Notes under the pieces: model-generated | Databases searched by the model: none | The model's input: the letters and a program-made list of their open reading frames with translations, nothing else | Told to the model about the DNA's origin: nothing | Origin: Armatimonadota bacterium | GTDB taxonomy: Bacteria > Sysuimicrobiota > Sysuimicrobiia > Sysuimicrobiales > Kaftiobacteriaceae | Length of the DNA stretch: 38,259 nucleotides | Direction: 5' to 3' | NCBI GenBank assembly: GCA_016193565.1 | Contig: JACPRY010000045.1 | Coordinates: 1 to 38,259 of the forward strand | Program-made: the position numbers and the translations under genes | Part shown: positions 17,122 through 25,709 of the stretch, in pieces | Position numbering within the stretch: the first letter of the stretch is position 1 | Layout of the letters: the number at the start of each line of letters is the position of its first letter

Positions 17122-17315
17122 CGTCTCTTGGGTTCCTCTTCTTCGATCTTGATTACCTCTCGTCCGGCGTAGTAGCCGCAGTTCGCGCACACCCGGTGCG
17201 AACGCATCTGCGCGTGGCACTTCGGGCACTCGACCAGCGCGACAAGCCGAGCCTTCCAGTGCGCGCGCCGGTTTGCTCCACTCTTTCTCGAGCGTCGGTG
17301 TTTTTGGATTCCCAT
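17118..17315 (-). CDS. rpmF: Ribosomal protein bL32
   Basis: A 65-residue basic protein: KHRRSRKSGANRRAHWKARLV followed by a four-Cys zinc ribbon, CPKCHAQMRSHRVCANCGYY. This is the cysteine-containing form of bL32 of the large ribosomal subunit. It follows the DUF177 gene by 14 bp, the classic pairing. The C-terminus EEEEPKRR is acidic then basic, and its stop codon is the first base of the heptamer array. Confidence 0.95.
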   Translation of the reverse strand: MGIQKHRRSRKSGANRRAHWKARLVALVECPKCHAQMRSHRVCANCGYYAGREVIKIEEEEPKRR

Positions 17316-17329
17316 GCTCTACCCTCCCA

Positions 17330-17872
17330 CTACTTTTCCGGGAATCGATCCGTCCATTTCAGCAGCGGCGCCAGACGCGGATCGACCGCTGGCACCTGGT
17401 GGCTGCACGTTGTCTCGTTCCAGTTTGCGCCGCACTGCGGGCACAAGCCCCGGCAGTCCGGCCGGCACAGCGGCACCATCGGCAGCGACAGCAGGAAATG
17501 CTGGCGGGCAACCTCGTTGACGTCGAGGATGAGGTCGGGTCCGAGGTGCAGCATGAAGTCCTGGGTTCCTAACTGGTGCTGCCCCGTCCCCGTGGCGTGC
17601 ACGGGCACAGGGTCGACGAGAAACTCCTCATCTAAGTCTGCCCGCAGCGGCTGCTGGAAGACCGTCAAGCAGCGTCCGCAAGTCAACGGCGTCGTGGTTT
17701 CGAGATGACCGAGCAGGCGCACGGTCCTCCGGTCCCGCGCGATTTCGACGTCGCCCGTGACCGGACGGTCGAACACGACCTCCCCGGCCTGACTCTCAAT
17801 CGTCTCCGCAAAGGCGGCGCGCACCACCTGTCCAACCTCAAGCGCCGCGACCTCGATTCGCACTTCCATCAC
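17330..17872 (-). CDS. YceD/DUF177 family protein
   Basis: A 180-residue DUF177 protein with TTPLTCGRCLTVFQQPL and CRPDCRGLCPQCGANWN, cysteine pairs typical of the Gram-positive/cyanobacterial branch. The family is linked to 23S rRNA or large-subunit maturation (plant and E. coli YceD homologues) and is nearly always next to rpmF. A canonical promoter lies about 55 bp upstream, so this is the first gene of the rpmF-plsX-fab-rnc operon. Confidence 0.9.
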   Translation of the reverse strand: MMEVRIEVAALEVGQVVRAAFAETIESQAGEVVFDRPVTGDVEIARDRRTVRLLGHLETTTPLTCGRCLTVFQQPLRADLDEEFLVDPVPVHATGTGQHQLGTQDFMLHLGPDLILDVNEVARQHFLLSLPMVPLCRPDCRGLCPQCGANWNETTCSHQVPAVDPRLAPLLKWTDRFPEK

Positions 17873-17926
17873 CCCTGAACATGGAGGCGCCGCGTCCCGT
17901 CATCCGGTGCGCGGCGATGACCTTTT

Positions 17927-17956
17927 ATTATAGGCAGAGCCGATGATACCTTTCAA
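17927..17956 (-). promoter_or_regulatory. Promoter of the DUF177-rpmF-plsX-fab-rnc operon
   Basis: On the minus strand TTGAAA and TATAAT are separated by 18 bp, a near-consensus sigma-70 promoter. It lies between coaD and the DUF177 gene. Confidence 0.75.
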
Positions 17957-17962
17957 CACGCG

Positions 17963-18448
17963 CTAACGGGTTCGAGGGAACTTCTCACGGAGACCCTGTT
18001 CGACCTTCTCGGGCACCAGGCCTGAAACCGAACCACCAAGGCGGGCGACCTCGCGGATCAGCGTCGAACTCAGAAAATAATAGGCCGGCGCCGTCATGAA
18101 GAAAATCGTATCGAGCTCCGGTGCGAGCCGCTGGTTCATCGATGCCTGCTTGAGTTCGTATTCGAAGTCGACGACGGCGCGGAGCCCCTTCACGAGCACT
18201 GATGCCCGGCGTTCGCGCGCGAACGCGACGGTTAGCCCAGTATATTCGGCGATCGTCAGGTTCTTGAGATGCGCCGTCGCCCCACGCAGCAGCTCGATGC
18301 GCTCGGCAACGGAGAAGAGCGGCTCTTTTTCGGAGTCCCTGGCCACCGCCACGATGACGGCGTCAAAGACCCGCGCCGCTCGCTCGATCACGTCCAGGTG
18401 CCCGAGGTGCACCGGATCGAAGCTGCCGGGATAGACGGCCACTGTCAT
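17963..18448 (-). CDS. coaD: Phosphopantetheine adenylyltransferase
   Basis: A 161-residue nucleotidyltransferase: YPGSFDPVHLGHLDVIERA with the T/HxGH motif (HLGH), VKGLRAVVDFEYELKQASMN, and SSTLIREVARLGG near the end. It forms dephospho-CoA from phosphopantetheine and ATP. The ATG overlaps the rsmD TGA (ATGA). Coenzyme A supply and the ACP cofactor fit the neighbouring fatty acid genes. Confidence 0.96.
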   Translation of the reverse strand: MTVAVYPGSFDPVHLGHLDVIERAARVFDAVIVAVARDSEKEPLFSVAERIELLRGATAHLKNLTIAEYTGLTVAFARERRASVLVKGLRAVVDFEYELKQASMNQRLAPELDTIFFMTAPAYYFLSSTLIREVARLGGSVSGLVPEKVEQGLREKFPRTR

Positions 18449-19011
18449 CTAGACTGCGCCTCCGGATGTTTATAGAACCAGAGCGTTGTCTCTCCGTACC
18501 GCGCCTCGCGGTAACTCGTGAGCCCCGGCTCCGGCCCCGGCCGGTCGCGCCAGTGGCCTTCAACGATGAGGACGCCGGAAGGCGCCAGGATCTCCGACGT
18601 CACGACGGCGCGCAACACGCGTGGAATCCAGTCTTTACCATAGGGTGGATCGGCCACCACGATGTCGAACTGGCGGCCGGTGCTTCCCAGTTCGCGGACG
18701 GCGGTCAGCGCATCCCTGCGCCACACCTCCGCGCGCTCGCCAAACCCTTCGGCTGCGAGGGACGTGCGAATCTCGGCAGCGAGCTCACGGTCCTGTTCGA
18801 CAAACACGGCAAACCGCGCGCCCAGGCGCAAAGCCTCGAGTCCCAGGCTGCCCGTACCTGCGAAGAGATCCAATACCCGCGATTCCTCCACACGTGCCGC
18901 GAGGCTGTTAAACAGCGCGTCCCGCACGACATGCTGGGTCGGCCGTACGCGGTTGCGCGTACGTCTCCGGCCTTTCTTGCGCCCGGTCTCCCCGCGCAGG
19001 TTTCGTATCAC
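18445..19011 (-). CDS. rsmD: 16S rRNA m2G966 methyltransferase RsmD
   Basis: A 188-residue SAM-dependent methyltransferase. It has RPTQHVVRDALFNSL, the SAM-binding LDLFAGTGSLGLEAL and the catalytic VVADPPYG. It methylates G966 of 16S rRNA. The GTG start overlaps the recG TGA (GTGA), and coaD overlaps its end, so recG-rsmD-coaD are cotranslated. Confidence 0.95.
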   Translation of the reverse strand: MIRNLRGETGRKKGRRRTRNRVRPTQHVVRDALFNSLAARVEESRVLDLFAGTGSLGLEALRLGARFAVFVEQDRELAAEIRTSLAAEGFGERAEVWRRDALTAVRELGSTGRQFDIVVADPPYGKDWIPRVLRAVVTSEILAPSGVLIVEGHWRDRPGPEPGLTSYREARYGETTLWFYKHPEAQSR

Positions 19012-21146
19012 CCCGCGGACACCGCTTCTGTCTGGCGCCCGAACGCGCGTGTGACCTCCTCACGCAGCCCGGAAAGTTCGGACCGGCGCAGCTCGGGATC
19101 GTCGCCGAGGAGGTGCTGTGCTTCTGCGCGCGCCTGTTCGAGCAGACGCGCGTCGGCAATGAGGTCCGCGACCTTGAGATCGGGCAGGCCGTGCTGCCGG
19201 GTGCCGAAGAACTCGCCCGGTCCGCGCAGTTCCAGGTCACGCTGCGCGATGACGAATCCATCCCGTGTCTTTTCGATCGTCTGAAGGCGCGACCGACCCG
19301 CGTCGGTGGTCGCGTCGGCAAGCAACACACAGTAGGACGTCTCTGATCCCCGGCCGATCCGGCCCCGCAGCTGGTGCAGCTGCGCGAGCCCGAACCGGTC
19401 GGCATCTTCGATGACCATGATCGTCGCCTGGGGGACGTCGATCCCGACCTCAATCACCGGCGTGGCCACGAGCACCTTGATCTCACCCAGCCGGAATCGC
19501 TCCATGGTCGCATCCTTCTTGTCAGGACGCAGTCTTCCGTGGATCAGCCCGACGGGGATCTCCCCGAACACTTCACGCTGCAGCCTGCCGGCCAGGGTCA
19601 CCGCCGCCTCAGCCTGCAGCTTCTCGGAATCCTCGATCAACGGGCAGACGATGTATGCCTGGTGTCCCCCGCGCACCTTCTCGTTGACCCAGACATACAC
19701 CTCCGGACGTTTCTCAGGTCCCCGGACGTATGTCTTAATGACACCGCGCCCCGGGGGCATCTCATCGAGAATCGACACGTCGAGATCGCCGTACAGCGTC
19801 ATCGACAGCGTCCGGGGAATCGGCGTTGCGGTCATCACCAGGACGTCGGGATGAAATCCTTTTTGCCGCAGGGTGGCGCGCTGTGCGACGCCGAACTTGT
19901 GCTGCTCATCGACCACGACCAGTCCCAGCCGGTGAAACATCACGCCCTCTTCGATGAGCGCGTGCGTCCCGATCGCCACGTTCGTCGTTCCGGTCCGCAG
20001 ATCGTCGCGTATCGCCTCCCGGTCGCGCTGCCTGCCGCCGCCGGTCACGAGTGCCAGCCGGATGCCGAGCGGCTCCATCAGGGGTCTGAGCGTCAGGTAG
20101 TGCTGTTCAGCCAGGATCTCGGTCGGCGCCATGAGTGCGCCCTGGTAGCCTCCCCCGACGCACAGCGCCATGGCGGCTGCGGCCACCACCGTTTTGCCGG
20201 AACCGACATCGCCCTGCAGCAGCCGGTGCATCGGTCGACCCCGCTGCAGGTCATCGGCAATCTCCTGGATGACGCGCTGCTGCGCGGCCGTGAGGGCATA
20301 CGGCAGAGTCCCCTCAAACCGGGTCAGCAGTGTGGTCGTTGGCGCATAACGGAAACCTTTGTCGATCGCTTCGAATACCCGCTTCCGAAGGAGCAGACCC
20401 ATTTGCAGGATCAGCAGTTCGTCGAACGCAAGCCGCCGGCGGGCGCGCTCTTCCTCACCCCAGGTGGGGGGAAAGTGTAACGCGTGAAACGCGGCAGCGC
20501 GGTCCATCAATGCATGCCGCCGGCGAATGCCATCGGGCAAGATCTCAGGAACGTCGCTCGCCACAGACGTCAGGGCCGCGGCGATCACCGTGCGCAGGAC
20601 GCGCGGGCTGAGCCCTTCGGTCGCGGGATGGATCGGGACGATCCGGCCGGTGTGTAGCCGGTCCTCTTCGTCCCCGGTGAGAACCTCAAACTCCTCCACC
20701 GTCATCCGCAGTCCGCCGACCCGCTCGACCTTCCCGTGGACGATCAGGCGCATGCCGCGTCGGATCATCTTCCGGAGATAGCGCTGCCCGAACCAGGTGG
20801 CCTGTAGCACGCCGGTCGTATCGCTCAGGGCGGCGTGGAATTGATACACACCGTGCCTCCGCTCGCTCACGGCGACGACCGTGCCCAGTGTCGTCGCCTT
20901 CTCCCCGGGGATCAGTGCGTTGATGCTGGCAAGATGGCTGCGGTCCTCGTAGCGGTGCGGCCGGTGGTAGAGGAGATCCCCGACCGTGTGGAGACCGAGG
21001 CGCGCCAGCTGCTGCGCCCGGGCGGGACCGACACCTTTGATGAACTGGGCTGGGGCCGAGAGATTGGAGCCGCGCGTCCGGCGGGGCGCCGGAGCCGCGG
21101 TGCGGGTGCGCGTCGAACTCATTCGCGACTGTGTTCGCCGCACCAC
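19008..21146 (-). CDS. recG: ATP-dependent DNA helicase RecG
   Basis: About 712 residues. An N-terminal wedge/OB domain includes [35 protein letters not shown]. The helicase core has Walker A GDVGSGKT, the DEQH box, [19 protein letters not shown] and motif [13 protein letters not shown]-terminal RecG region follows. It remodels stalled forks and Holliday junctions. The start is uncertain: GTG 21146 has AAGGA 7 bp upstream and is preferred; ATG 21122 lacks such a site. The N-terminus is divergent from rpmB with a shared control region. Confidence 0.94.
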   Translation of the reverse strand: MVRRTQSRMSSTRTRTAAPAPRRTRGSNLSAPAQFIKGVGPARAQQLARLGLHTVGDLLYHRPHRYEDRSHLASINALIPGEKATTLGTVVAVSERRHGVYQFHAALSDTTGVLQATWFGQRYLRKMIRRGMRLIVHGKVERVGGLRMTVEEFEVLTGDEEDRLHTGRIVPIHPATEGLSPRVLRTVIAAALTSVASDVPEILPDGIRRRHALMDRAAAFHALHFPPTWGEEERARRRLAFDELLILQMGLLLRKRVFEAIDKGFRYAPTTTLLTRFEGTLPYALTAAQQRVIQEIADDLQRGRPMHRLLQGDVGSGKTVVAAAAMALCVGGGYQGALMAPTEILAEQHYLTLRPLMEPLGIRLALVTGGGRQRDREAIRDDLRTGTTNVAIGTHALIEEGVMFHRLGLVVVDEQHKFGVAQRATLRQKGFHPDVLVMTATPIPRTLSMTLYGDLDVSILDEMPPGRGVIKTYVRGPEKRPEVYVWVNEKVRGGHQAYIVCPLIEDSEKLQAEAAVTLAGRLQREVFGEIPVGLIHGRLRPDKKDATMERFRLGEIKVLVATPVIEVGIDVPQATIMVIEDADRFGLAQLHQLRGRIGRGSETSYCVLLADATTDAGRSRLQTIEKTRDGFVIAQRDLELRGPGEFFGTRQHGLPDLKVADLIADARLLEQARAEAQHLLGDDPELRRSELSGLREEVTRAFGRQTEAVSAG

Positions 21147-21172
21147 TACCCTTTCCTTGCGAACGGAGGTTG

Positions 21173-21181
21173 TGTTACAAT
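21173..21181 (+). promoter_or_regulatory. Extended -10 element before rpmB
   Basis: TGT followed by TACAAT about 30 bp before the rpmB start. No good -35 is present at the right spacing, so this is tentative. Confidence 0.4.
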
Positions 21182-21211
21182 CCCAAAGGTTCGGCAATAC
21201 TGGGGGTAGTG

Positions 21212-21403
21212 ATGGCAAGACAGTGTGCAATCTGCGGCAAGCGACCGGCGACCGGGCACTCGGTCAGTCACTCGGCGGTCAAAACCCGACGGCGGTTTCT
21301 TCCGAATTTACAGAGGGTTCGCGTCCTCGTTGGAAGATCGCCACGCCGCCTCGCGGTGTGCACGACCTGTCTGCGATCCGGACGCGTGAAAAGAGCTGTC
21401 TAA
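21212..21403 (+). CDS. rpmB: Ribosomal protein bL28
   Basis: A 63-residue protein: [36 protein letters not shown] and [15 protein letters not shown]. These are the bL28 signatures, in the Cys-containing form with two CxxC pairs. It is a large-subunit ribosomal protein. The start at 21212 has GGGGG upstream and gives standard length. The rpmB/recG divergent pair is common in Gram-positive-type genomes. A heptamer array starts immediately at its stop codon. Confidence 0.95.
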   Translation: MARQCAICGKRPATGHSVSHSAVKTRRRFLPNLQRVRVLVGRSPRRLAVCTTCLRSGRVKRAV

Positions 21404-21475
21404 CACTAACTGACGGGAACCGGGAACCGTAATGGTATTTACCGTTCACCGTTCACCGTTCCCCGTTCCCGGTTC
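21404..21475. repeat. Inverted heptamer array between rpmB and hslO
   Basis: CACTAAC and TGAC are followed by two GGGAACC units, a loop of about 12 bp, and five inverted-type units (ACCGTTC three times, CCCGTTC, CCGGTTC). It starts directly after the rpmB stop and runs through the hslO stop, so it encodes the last nine residues of HslO (EPGTGNGER). The left end CACTAACTGACG closely matches the left end of the array at 25710. No matching GT(T/C)AG right end is visible. Confidence 0.85.
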
Positions 21476-22354
21476 CCGCTTGCCCCACCTCTCGATTAGC
21501 GCATGGACATCCGCTTCATCAAGCAAGTAGCGTCGTCCGCAGAAGTTGCAGCGGACTTCGACCTGCCCCTGTTCTTGCACGATCTCGCGTAGCTCCCGCT
21601 CGCCCAGGCTGACCAGCACGCCCTCCACCCTTCTCCTAGAGCACCGGCAGGCAAACCGCACGACCTGCCTGGCGACGACGCGCGTGCGGACCTCGCCAAG
21701 CGCGGTATCGAGGATTTCCTCGGGACTGCGGCCGGCCGATACCATTGACGTAATCGTGGGCAGCACCTTGGCCCGTTCTTCGAGGTATGCTGCCGTGTGG
21801 TTATCGGCGCCCGGCATCAACTGGACGATCAGCCCGCCGGAGGCGATGACACGTTCGTCGGGCGACACCAGCACGCCGAGCGCCACCAGCGAGGGAATTT
21901 GCTGTGACCGCACAAAGTACGCGGCCAGGTCCTCACCGATTTCTCCTGAAACGAGCGGGACGCTGCCGTGATACGGATAGCGCATGCCGAGGTCCATGGT
22001 GACGTGGAGGGTCCCCCGCCCTACCGCGCCGCCGACATCGAGTTTCCTGCTCGGCGTGAGCGGCAGATGCACTCCCGGATTCGCCACGTATCCGCGGACC
22101 GACCCCGCGGCATCGCCGGTGGCCAGGACGCCACCGAGCGGTCCATCGCCGAGGATCCGGACGGTAACGGTCTGCCCTGATTTCAGCATCGCGCCAATGA
22201 GCCCCGCCGCGGTCAGCGTGCGGCCCAGTGCCGCCGTCGCCGTCGGCGCCGTGCCGTGGCGCCGGCGTGCCTTCTCCACGGCTGTTGTGGTGATGGCAGC
22301 GAGGGCCCTGACGGTCCCATCTTCAGTCATTGTGCGAACCCAGTAGTCGGTCAT
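21446..22354 (-). CDS. hslO: Hsp33 redox-regulated chaperonin
   Basis: About 302 residues: MTDYWVRTMTEDGTVRALAAITT at the start, the HSP33 core with GDGPLGGVLATGDAAG and ILDTALGEVR, and the zinc-binding redox switch CRCS ... CNFC near the C-terminus. Oxidation releases zinc, and the chaperone then binds unfolded proteins during oxidative stress. The start with GGTGG five bases upstream is chosen. Its last nine codons lie in a heptamer array, giving a non-family tail rich in Gly, Glu and Arg. Confidence 0.94.
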   Translation of the reverse strand: MTDYWVRTMTEDGTVRALAAITTTAVEKARRRHGTAPTATAALGRTLTAAGLIGAMLKSGQTVTVRILGDGPLGGVLATGDAAGSVRGYVANPGVHLPLTPSRKLDVGGAVGRGTLHVTMDLGMRYPYHGSVPLVSGEIGEDLAAYFVRSQQIPSLVALGVLVSPDERVIASGGLIVQLMPGADNHTAAYLEERAKVLPTITSMVSAGRSPEEILDTALGEVRTRVVARQVVRFACRCSRRRVEGVLVSLGERELREIVQEQGQVEVRCNFCGRRYLLDEADVHALIERWGKREPGTGNGER

Positions 22355-22491
22355 AATAACCACCACTGATTATACCTTTGCCCACTCGACTCGCCTGCTG
22401 CCGCAGCCGTTCGACCGGCTCACGGTGGCAATAGCGCTCAGCAAGAGGAGGTGGCGAGCCCTGTCGAGCCAGCTCGCTCGTGGCCTTCGGC

Positions 22492-22535
22492 CCATCGAGT
22501 CGAGTGCCCTGAGCGAGCGGAGCGAGTCGAAGGGC
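22492..22535. repeat. Dispersed repeat, copy 2, next to thiN
   Basis: On the minus strand: CCCTTCGACTCGC, TCCGCTCGCTCAGGGCA, CTCGACTCGATGGG. It matches copy 1 near paaA block for block. The 180-bp spacer between hslO and thiN also has several GCTCGCTC/GAGCGAGC inverted segments and a further CTCGACTCGCCTGC near 22385, so it is a stack of related, partly decayed units. No gene is seen in this spacer. Confidence 0.6.
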
Positions 22536-23198
22536 CTAGTGGTGAGTGACGACTACGAGGAGGCGGCCGCGCTTGAACCGGATGGTCGCCGGTGAGCGGT
22601 CGATGACATTGCTGATCGTGCGCGTCGAGCCTTGGCGGGCCGTCGCGTTCTTCAGGGGATATCGGAAGCCCGTCAAGGTGATGCCGGTCACGGTAGGAGT
22701 CATCGGTATCAGGGAGACGATGTCGCCTCGCCGCCCCGGCACTGCGGTCTTCCTGCGCGCAAGAAAGAGTTGCTGCTCCCCGTCAACAATTCTCGCGCGG
22801 ATACCCTTGGCTTCCGCCTGAACAAGCAGCGCGACGTTCGCCAGCGAATGGTCGACGTTCCCTCCCAGCACGCCCAGGAACTCCACTTCACTGGCGCCGC
22901 CCTCGATGGCCGCATCGAGTGCGAGCTCGGTGTCGCTTTTGTCCTTGCGCGCGGGGTGGCGGATCAGGCGCGCGTCATGCGCCTGAGCCCACCGCAGCAG
23001 CCCAGCCGGAGCGGAGTCGAAATCCCCGATCACGATTTGCGGCGGCACTCCGACGCGGCGCGCGATGCGGAGCCCCCCGTTTGCGCAGATCAGCAAGTCT
23101 GCGCGGCGCAACCGGGCTGCTGCATCCTGGATCGAGGGTGCATGCCCGTTGGCGATCACAACCGCGAGGCGGCCGGATCGCGGCGCGCGGCAGCTCAT
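22536..23198 (-). CDS. thiN: Thiamine pyrophosphokinase
   Basis: A 220-residue protein. It has ADLLICANGGLRIARRVGVPPQIVIGDFDSAP, DKSDTELALDAA and LGVLGGNVDHSLANVALL, the ThiN/TPK catalytic and thiamine-binding motifs. It converts thiamine to thiamine diphosphate using ATP. It begins 8 bp after thiT, and both are under the upstream TPP riboswitch, so uptake and activation of thiamine are controlled together. Confidence 0.94.
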   Translation of the reverse strand: MSCRAPRSGRLAVVIANGHAPSIQDAAARLRRADLLICANGGLRIARRVGVPPQIVIGDFDSAPAGLLRWAQAHDARLIRHPARKDKSDTELALDAAIEGGASEVEFLGVLGGNVDHSLANVALLVQAEAKGIRARIVDGEQQLFLARRKTAVPGRRGDIVSLIPMTPTVTGITLTGFRYPLKNATARQGSTRTISNVIDRSPATIRFKRGRLLVVVTHH

Positions 23199-23205
23199 CC
23201 GCCGG

Positions 23206-23727
23206 TCACGCCTGCTGCATCGGCCGGATCCGCTGCATCGCCCGCAGGACGACGAGCGTGAGAATCACGCTAATGACAACCTCCGGCAGCATGTAGCTCC
23301 CGTTGTAGACGGCGGAGTACACTGCCGGGGATGTCCCTTTGGGAGCATACGTCGCAAAGTAGACGACGCCCGAAACGAAGTGGGCCAGCCAGCGTCCGGC
23401 ACCGCCGACTATGATCCCGACCACCGGCTGGCGGGCGAAGAGTCCGGCGAGCCCCAGCGCCCCAAAGGCAACCGGGTAGTCCAGCAAAACCTGTACGGGG
23501 TGCACGAAGAACGGCTCAAAGACATAGTTCACCACGCCTGCGAGGATGCCGGCGATGATGCCCCACTTCGCGCCCCACCGCAGGGCAACATAGAAGATCG
23601 GGACCATGCTGCCTGCCGTGACCGATCCACCCTGCGGCAGCTTGTAGATCCTGACGTTGCTCAGCACCACTACCAGGGCGATGGCGATACCCAGCTCAAC
23701 GAGCCGCTGCAGACTCTGTCTGTTCAT
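23206..23727 (-). CDS. thiT: ECF transporter S component for thiamine (ThiT)
   Basis: A 173-residue membrane protein of about six helices: VRIYKLPQGGSVTAGSMVPIFYVALRWG and GGAGRWLAHFVSGVVYFA are ThiT signatures (substrate-binding loop and helix). It captures thiamine and works with a shared ECF energizing module (EcfA, EcfA', EcfT) encoded elsewhere. Start MNRQS is set by GGGAGG 8 bp upstream and excludes an N-terminal extension that overlaps the terminator. The TPP riboswitch and terminator directly precede it. Confidence 0.94.
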   Translation of the reverse strand: MNRQSLQRLVELGIAIALVVVLSNVRIYKLPQGGSVTAGSMVPIFYVALRWGAKWGIIAGILAGVVNYVFEPFFVHPVQVLLDYPVAFGALGLAGLFARQPVVGIIVGGAGRWLAHFVSGVVYFATYAPKGTSPAVYSAVYNGSYMLPEVVISVILTLVVLRAMQRIRPMQQA

Positions 23728-23740
23728 CGATTGTCCCTCC

Positions 23741-23772
23741 CAAAATTGAAACCGCCAGCCCAGGCTGGCGGT
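23741..23772 (-). terminator. Riboswitch-controlled terminator of thiT
   Basis: A 10-bp GC-rich stem, ACCGCCAGCC against GGCTGGCGGT with a 2-nt loop, followed on the minus strand by TTTCAATTTT. It lies just after the TPP aptamer and just before the thiT ribosome-binding site. Confidence 0.85.
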
Positions 23773-23783
23773 CATTGCTCTCT

Positions 23784-23874
23784 ACTGCTCCCCACGCCAG
23801 TATTACCTGGTTCGGGTCCAACGGGTCTGCACCAAGGGGTGCATTCTCAGCCCGGCTATCCCGAGCTCCCCAGT
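23784..23874 (-). promoter_or_regulatory. TPP riboswitch (thi box)
   Basis: On the minus strand: GGGGAGC, GGGCTGAGAATGCACCC, GACCCGTTGGACCCGAACC and GGTAATACTGGCGTGGGGA, in the order of the TPP aptamer consensus. ACTG at the 5' end pairs with CAGT at the 3' end as P1. With the terminator that follows, TPP binding should stop transcription before thiT-thiN. Confidence 0.95.
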
Positions 23875-23917
23875 TGCTACACTATTCAACTGTCAGAACT
23901 ATTCTAGCACCTGCCTT

Positions 23918-24907
23918 TCAGCTTTTCACCTCAAGGAGGCGCCACAGTTCATCGCGCTCCGGCGGCACCAGGGGAGCCCGTGAGCCGCCGCGCACCACGA
24001 CACGTTCCCTTGCAGTCGTCACACCGATCTGCCGCACAGCTATCCCTGCGTCATGAAGAGGCGGAGTGACGCGTTTCGCATCCGGTGCGGTAATGAGCAT
24101 TGCCCCGCTGCTGATGAGTGCCAGCGGATCAACCTCGAGGACACGGCAGATCGCTTGAGTTTCGGGCTGTACCGGCACCTCATCGGCCCACAACACCACG
24201 CCGATCCCGGCTGCCTCCGCCAGCTCCCAGGCCCCGGTCAAGACTCCGCCCTCAGTAACATCATGCATCGCACTGGCACCTGATCGCGCCGCGATCCGAC
24301 CCTCAGGAACCACGCTGATCCTGTCGATGAACGCGCGGGCTCTGGCGAGCGTGGCATTATCGACTCGCCCTTGCAGCCGGTCAGCGAGATCCGTGGCCAG
24401 GATGGCCGTCCCCTCAATGCCGGCGCCCTTTGTCAGCAGCAGCGCATCACCCGGCCTGGCCCCCCGGGCGCTGAGTACTCGACTCTTCGGCGCTTTTCCA
24501 AGGGCGGTCACTGTCGCCATGGAACGGTCAATTCCGGCCGTCACCTCAGTGTGGCCTCCGACGATCTCCACGCCGAGACCGGCCGCGGCCGTATCAGCGT
24601 CGCGCATGATCTCCTCGAGCTCGCTTTCCGTCGTGCCTTCTGAGAGCAGCAGCGTGAGCAAGAGCGCCACGGGTTCCGCTCCCGTCGTGGCCAGATCGTT
24701 GCAGGCGATGTGCACGGCGTACCAGCCCAGGCGGTTTGTCGCGCCGGTGATGGGATCGCATGTGATGACCGCGACCCACTCGCCGAAGTCGATGACTGCA
24801 CAGTCTTCGCCGACGCGTGAGCGCACGAGGACCTCAGTGCGTCGCGCGCCGAGGTGGGTGTAGACCAGCCGCGTCAGGAGTTCCGGTGAGACCTTGCCGG
24901 GACGCAC
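23918..24907 (-). CDS. AIR synthase-related protein (PurM/HypE/ThiL superfamily)
   Basis: A 329-residue protein with the PurM-like ATP-binding fold: VGEDCAVIDFGEWVAVITCDPITGA, GWYAVHIACNDLATTGAEPVALLLTLLL, EIVGGHTEVT and MHDVTEGGVLTGAWELAEAAG. The last motif is shared with HypE and SelD. It looks closest to HypE-like 'AIR synthase family' proteins, not to ThiL, despite thiamine genes next door. It should use ATP to phosphorylate or activate a carboxyl, carbamoyl or similar group; the substrate is unknown. GTG start, 5 bp after ribU, so it belongs to the FMN-riboswitch transcript. Confidence 0.82.
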   Translation of the reverse strand: MRPGKVSPELLTRLVYTHLGARRTEVLVRSRVGEDCAVIDFGEWVAVITCDPITGATNRLGWYAVHIACNDLATTGAEPVALLLTLLLSEGTTESELEEIMRDADTAAAGLGVEIVGGHTEVTAGIDRSMATVTALGKAPKSRVLSARGARPGDALLLTKGAGIEGTAILATDLADRLQGRVDNATLARARAFIDRISVVPEGRIAARSGASAMHDVTEGGVLTGAWELAEAAGIGVVLWADEVPVQPETQAICRVLEVDPLALISSGAMLITAPDAKRVTPPLHDAGIAVRQIGVTTARERVVVRGGSRAPLVPPERDELWRLLEVKS

Positions 24908-24912
24908 GGGTC

Positions 24913-25431
24913 CTATCGCGAAGACGGCGCGAGGTTACGCAGCAACAGCGCCGTGGGAAGCGCCACGATGAGCCCGCCCACGACCTGAAAGATGTTTCCC
25001 GGCACCTCCGCGCCCGCCGCCGCCACACCGATCCGCATGATGTAGGCCTCCGCCAGGAAGTACCCCAGTACCATCACAGTCCCACCGGCGGCGATGGCAC
25101 CGATTGCGCGCGCCACACCGGCGGCCGTTGGCGCAGGGGCCCGGGCAGCCTGCCAGGCGATCAGCCCGACGATCAGCCCTTCCAGTCCCTTGATGACAAG
25201 CGTGTACGGGGCGAACTGCCCGTACCCACCGATGAGGTCGGCCAGCGCGGAGCCGATACCCCCGGCCAGCAGGCCGGCCAGCGGGCCAAACAGCAGTGCC
25301 GAGATGTACACCATGGAATCGCCCAGGTTGATGTATCCCTGCGTCGCTGGGACCGGGATGCGGATCACCAACGTCGCCACCGTGGTCAGCGCGATCAGCA
25401 GTGCCGTCAGTGTCAATTGTCTCGTGCTCAT
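24913..25431 (-). CDS. ribU: ECF transporter S component, riboflavin type (RibU-like)
   Basis: A 172-residue membrane protein of five or six helices matching the ECF riboflavin S-component family: YINLGDSMVYISALLFGPLAGLLAGGIGSALADLIGGYGQFAPYTLVIKGLEG. It should bind riboflavin and team with a shared ECF module. The FMN riboswitch and terminator just upstream support the riboflavin assignment strongly. GGGGAGGC lies 5 bp before the ATG. It leads a two-gene transcript with the AIR synthase-like gene. Confidence 0.9.
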   Translation of the reverse strand: MSTRQLTLTALLIALTTVATLVIRIPVPATQGYINLGDSMVYISALLFGPLAGLLAGGIGSALADLIGGYGQFAPYTLVIKGLEGLIVGLIAWQAARAPAPTAAGVARAIGAIAAGGTVMVLGYFLAEAYIMRIGVAAAGAEVPGNIFQVVGGLIVALPTALLLRNLAPSSR

Positions 25432-25465
25432 GGATGCCTCCCCGTTCTTCTTGTTGAGTTGCGCG

Positions 25466-25497
25466 TAAAATCAAAGACGCCCGAACTCGGGCGTCTT
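25466..25497 (-). terminator. Riboswitch-controlled terminator of ribU
   Basis: AAGACGCCCGA pairs with TCGGGCGTCTT around a 2-nt loop, followed on the minus strand by TTGATTTT. It stands between the FMN aptamer and ribU. Confidence 0.9.
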
Positions 25498-25580
25498 AGG
25501 GGCGACTCAGGCGCCTGATCCCCGCAGCCGTCACCTCATACGGACTGTACCGTCGACCCCGGAATTCCACCGGGCCACGA

Positions 25581-25676
25581 CCCTAACCACCGGTCGTAGG
25601 TCGTGGGTCATTGGTCGTGGATACTGCTTAGCCATTCCCACGACCTACGACCTACTACCTACGACCCGCAGTCAGG
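25581..25676. repeat. Inverted heptamer array in the FMN riboswitch P4 arm
   Basis: CCCTAAC, then four 7-mers (GGTCGTA, GGTCGTG, GGTCATT, GGTCGTG), a loop of about 19 bp, four inverted 7-mers (CACGACC, TACGACC, TACTACC, TACGACC), then GTCAGG. In the RNA, CCTGAC and GTTAGG pair as the base of the arm. Confidence 0.9.
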
Positions 25677-25709
25677 ACCTCACGGGCTGTCACCGCCGAT
25701 CGGGAATTA

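Noticed and set aside
23918-24907. Assignment as thiamine-monophosphate kinase ThiL
   Set aside because: It neighbours thiT and thiN, but its motifs (GEDCAVIDFGEW, MHDVTEGGVLTG) fit HypE/AIR synthase-like proteins better, and it belongs to the FMN-controlled transcript.
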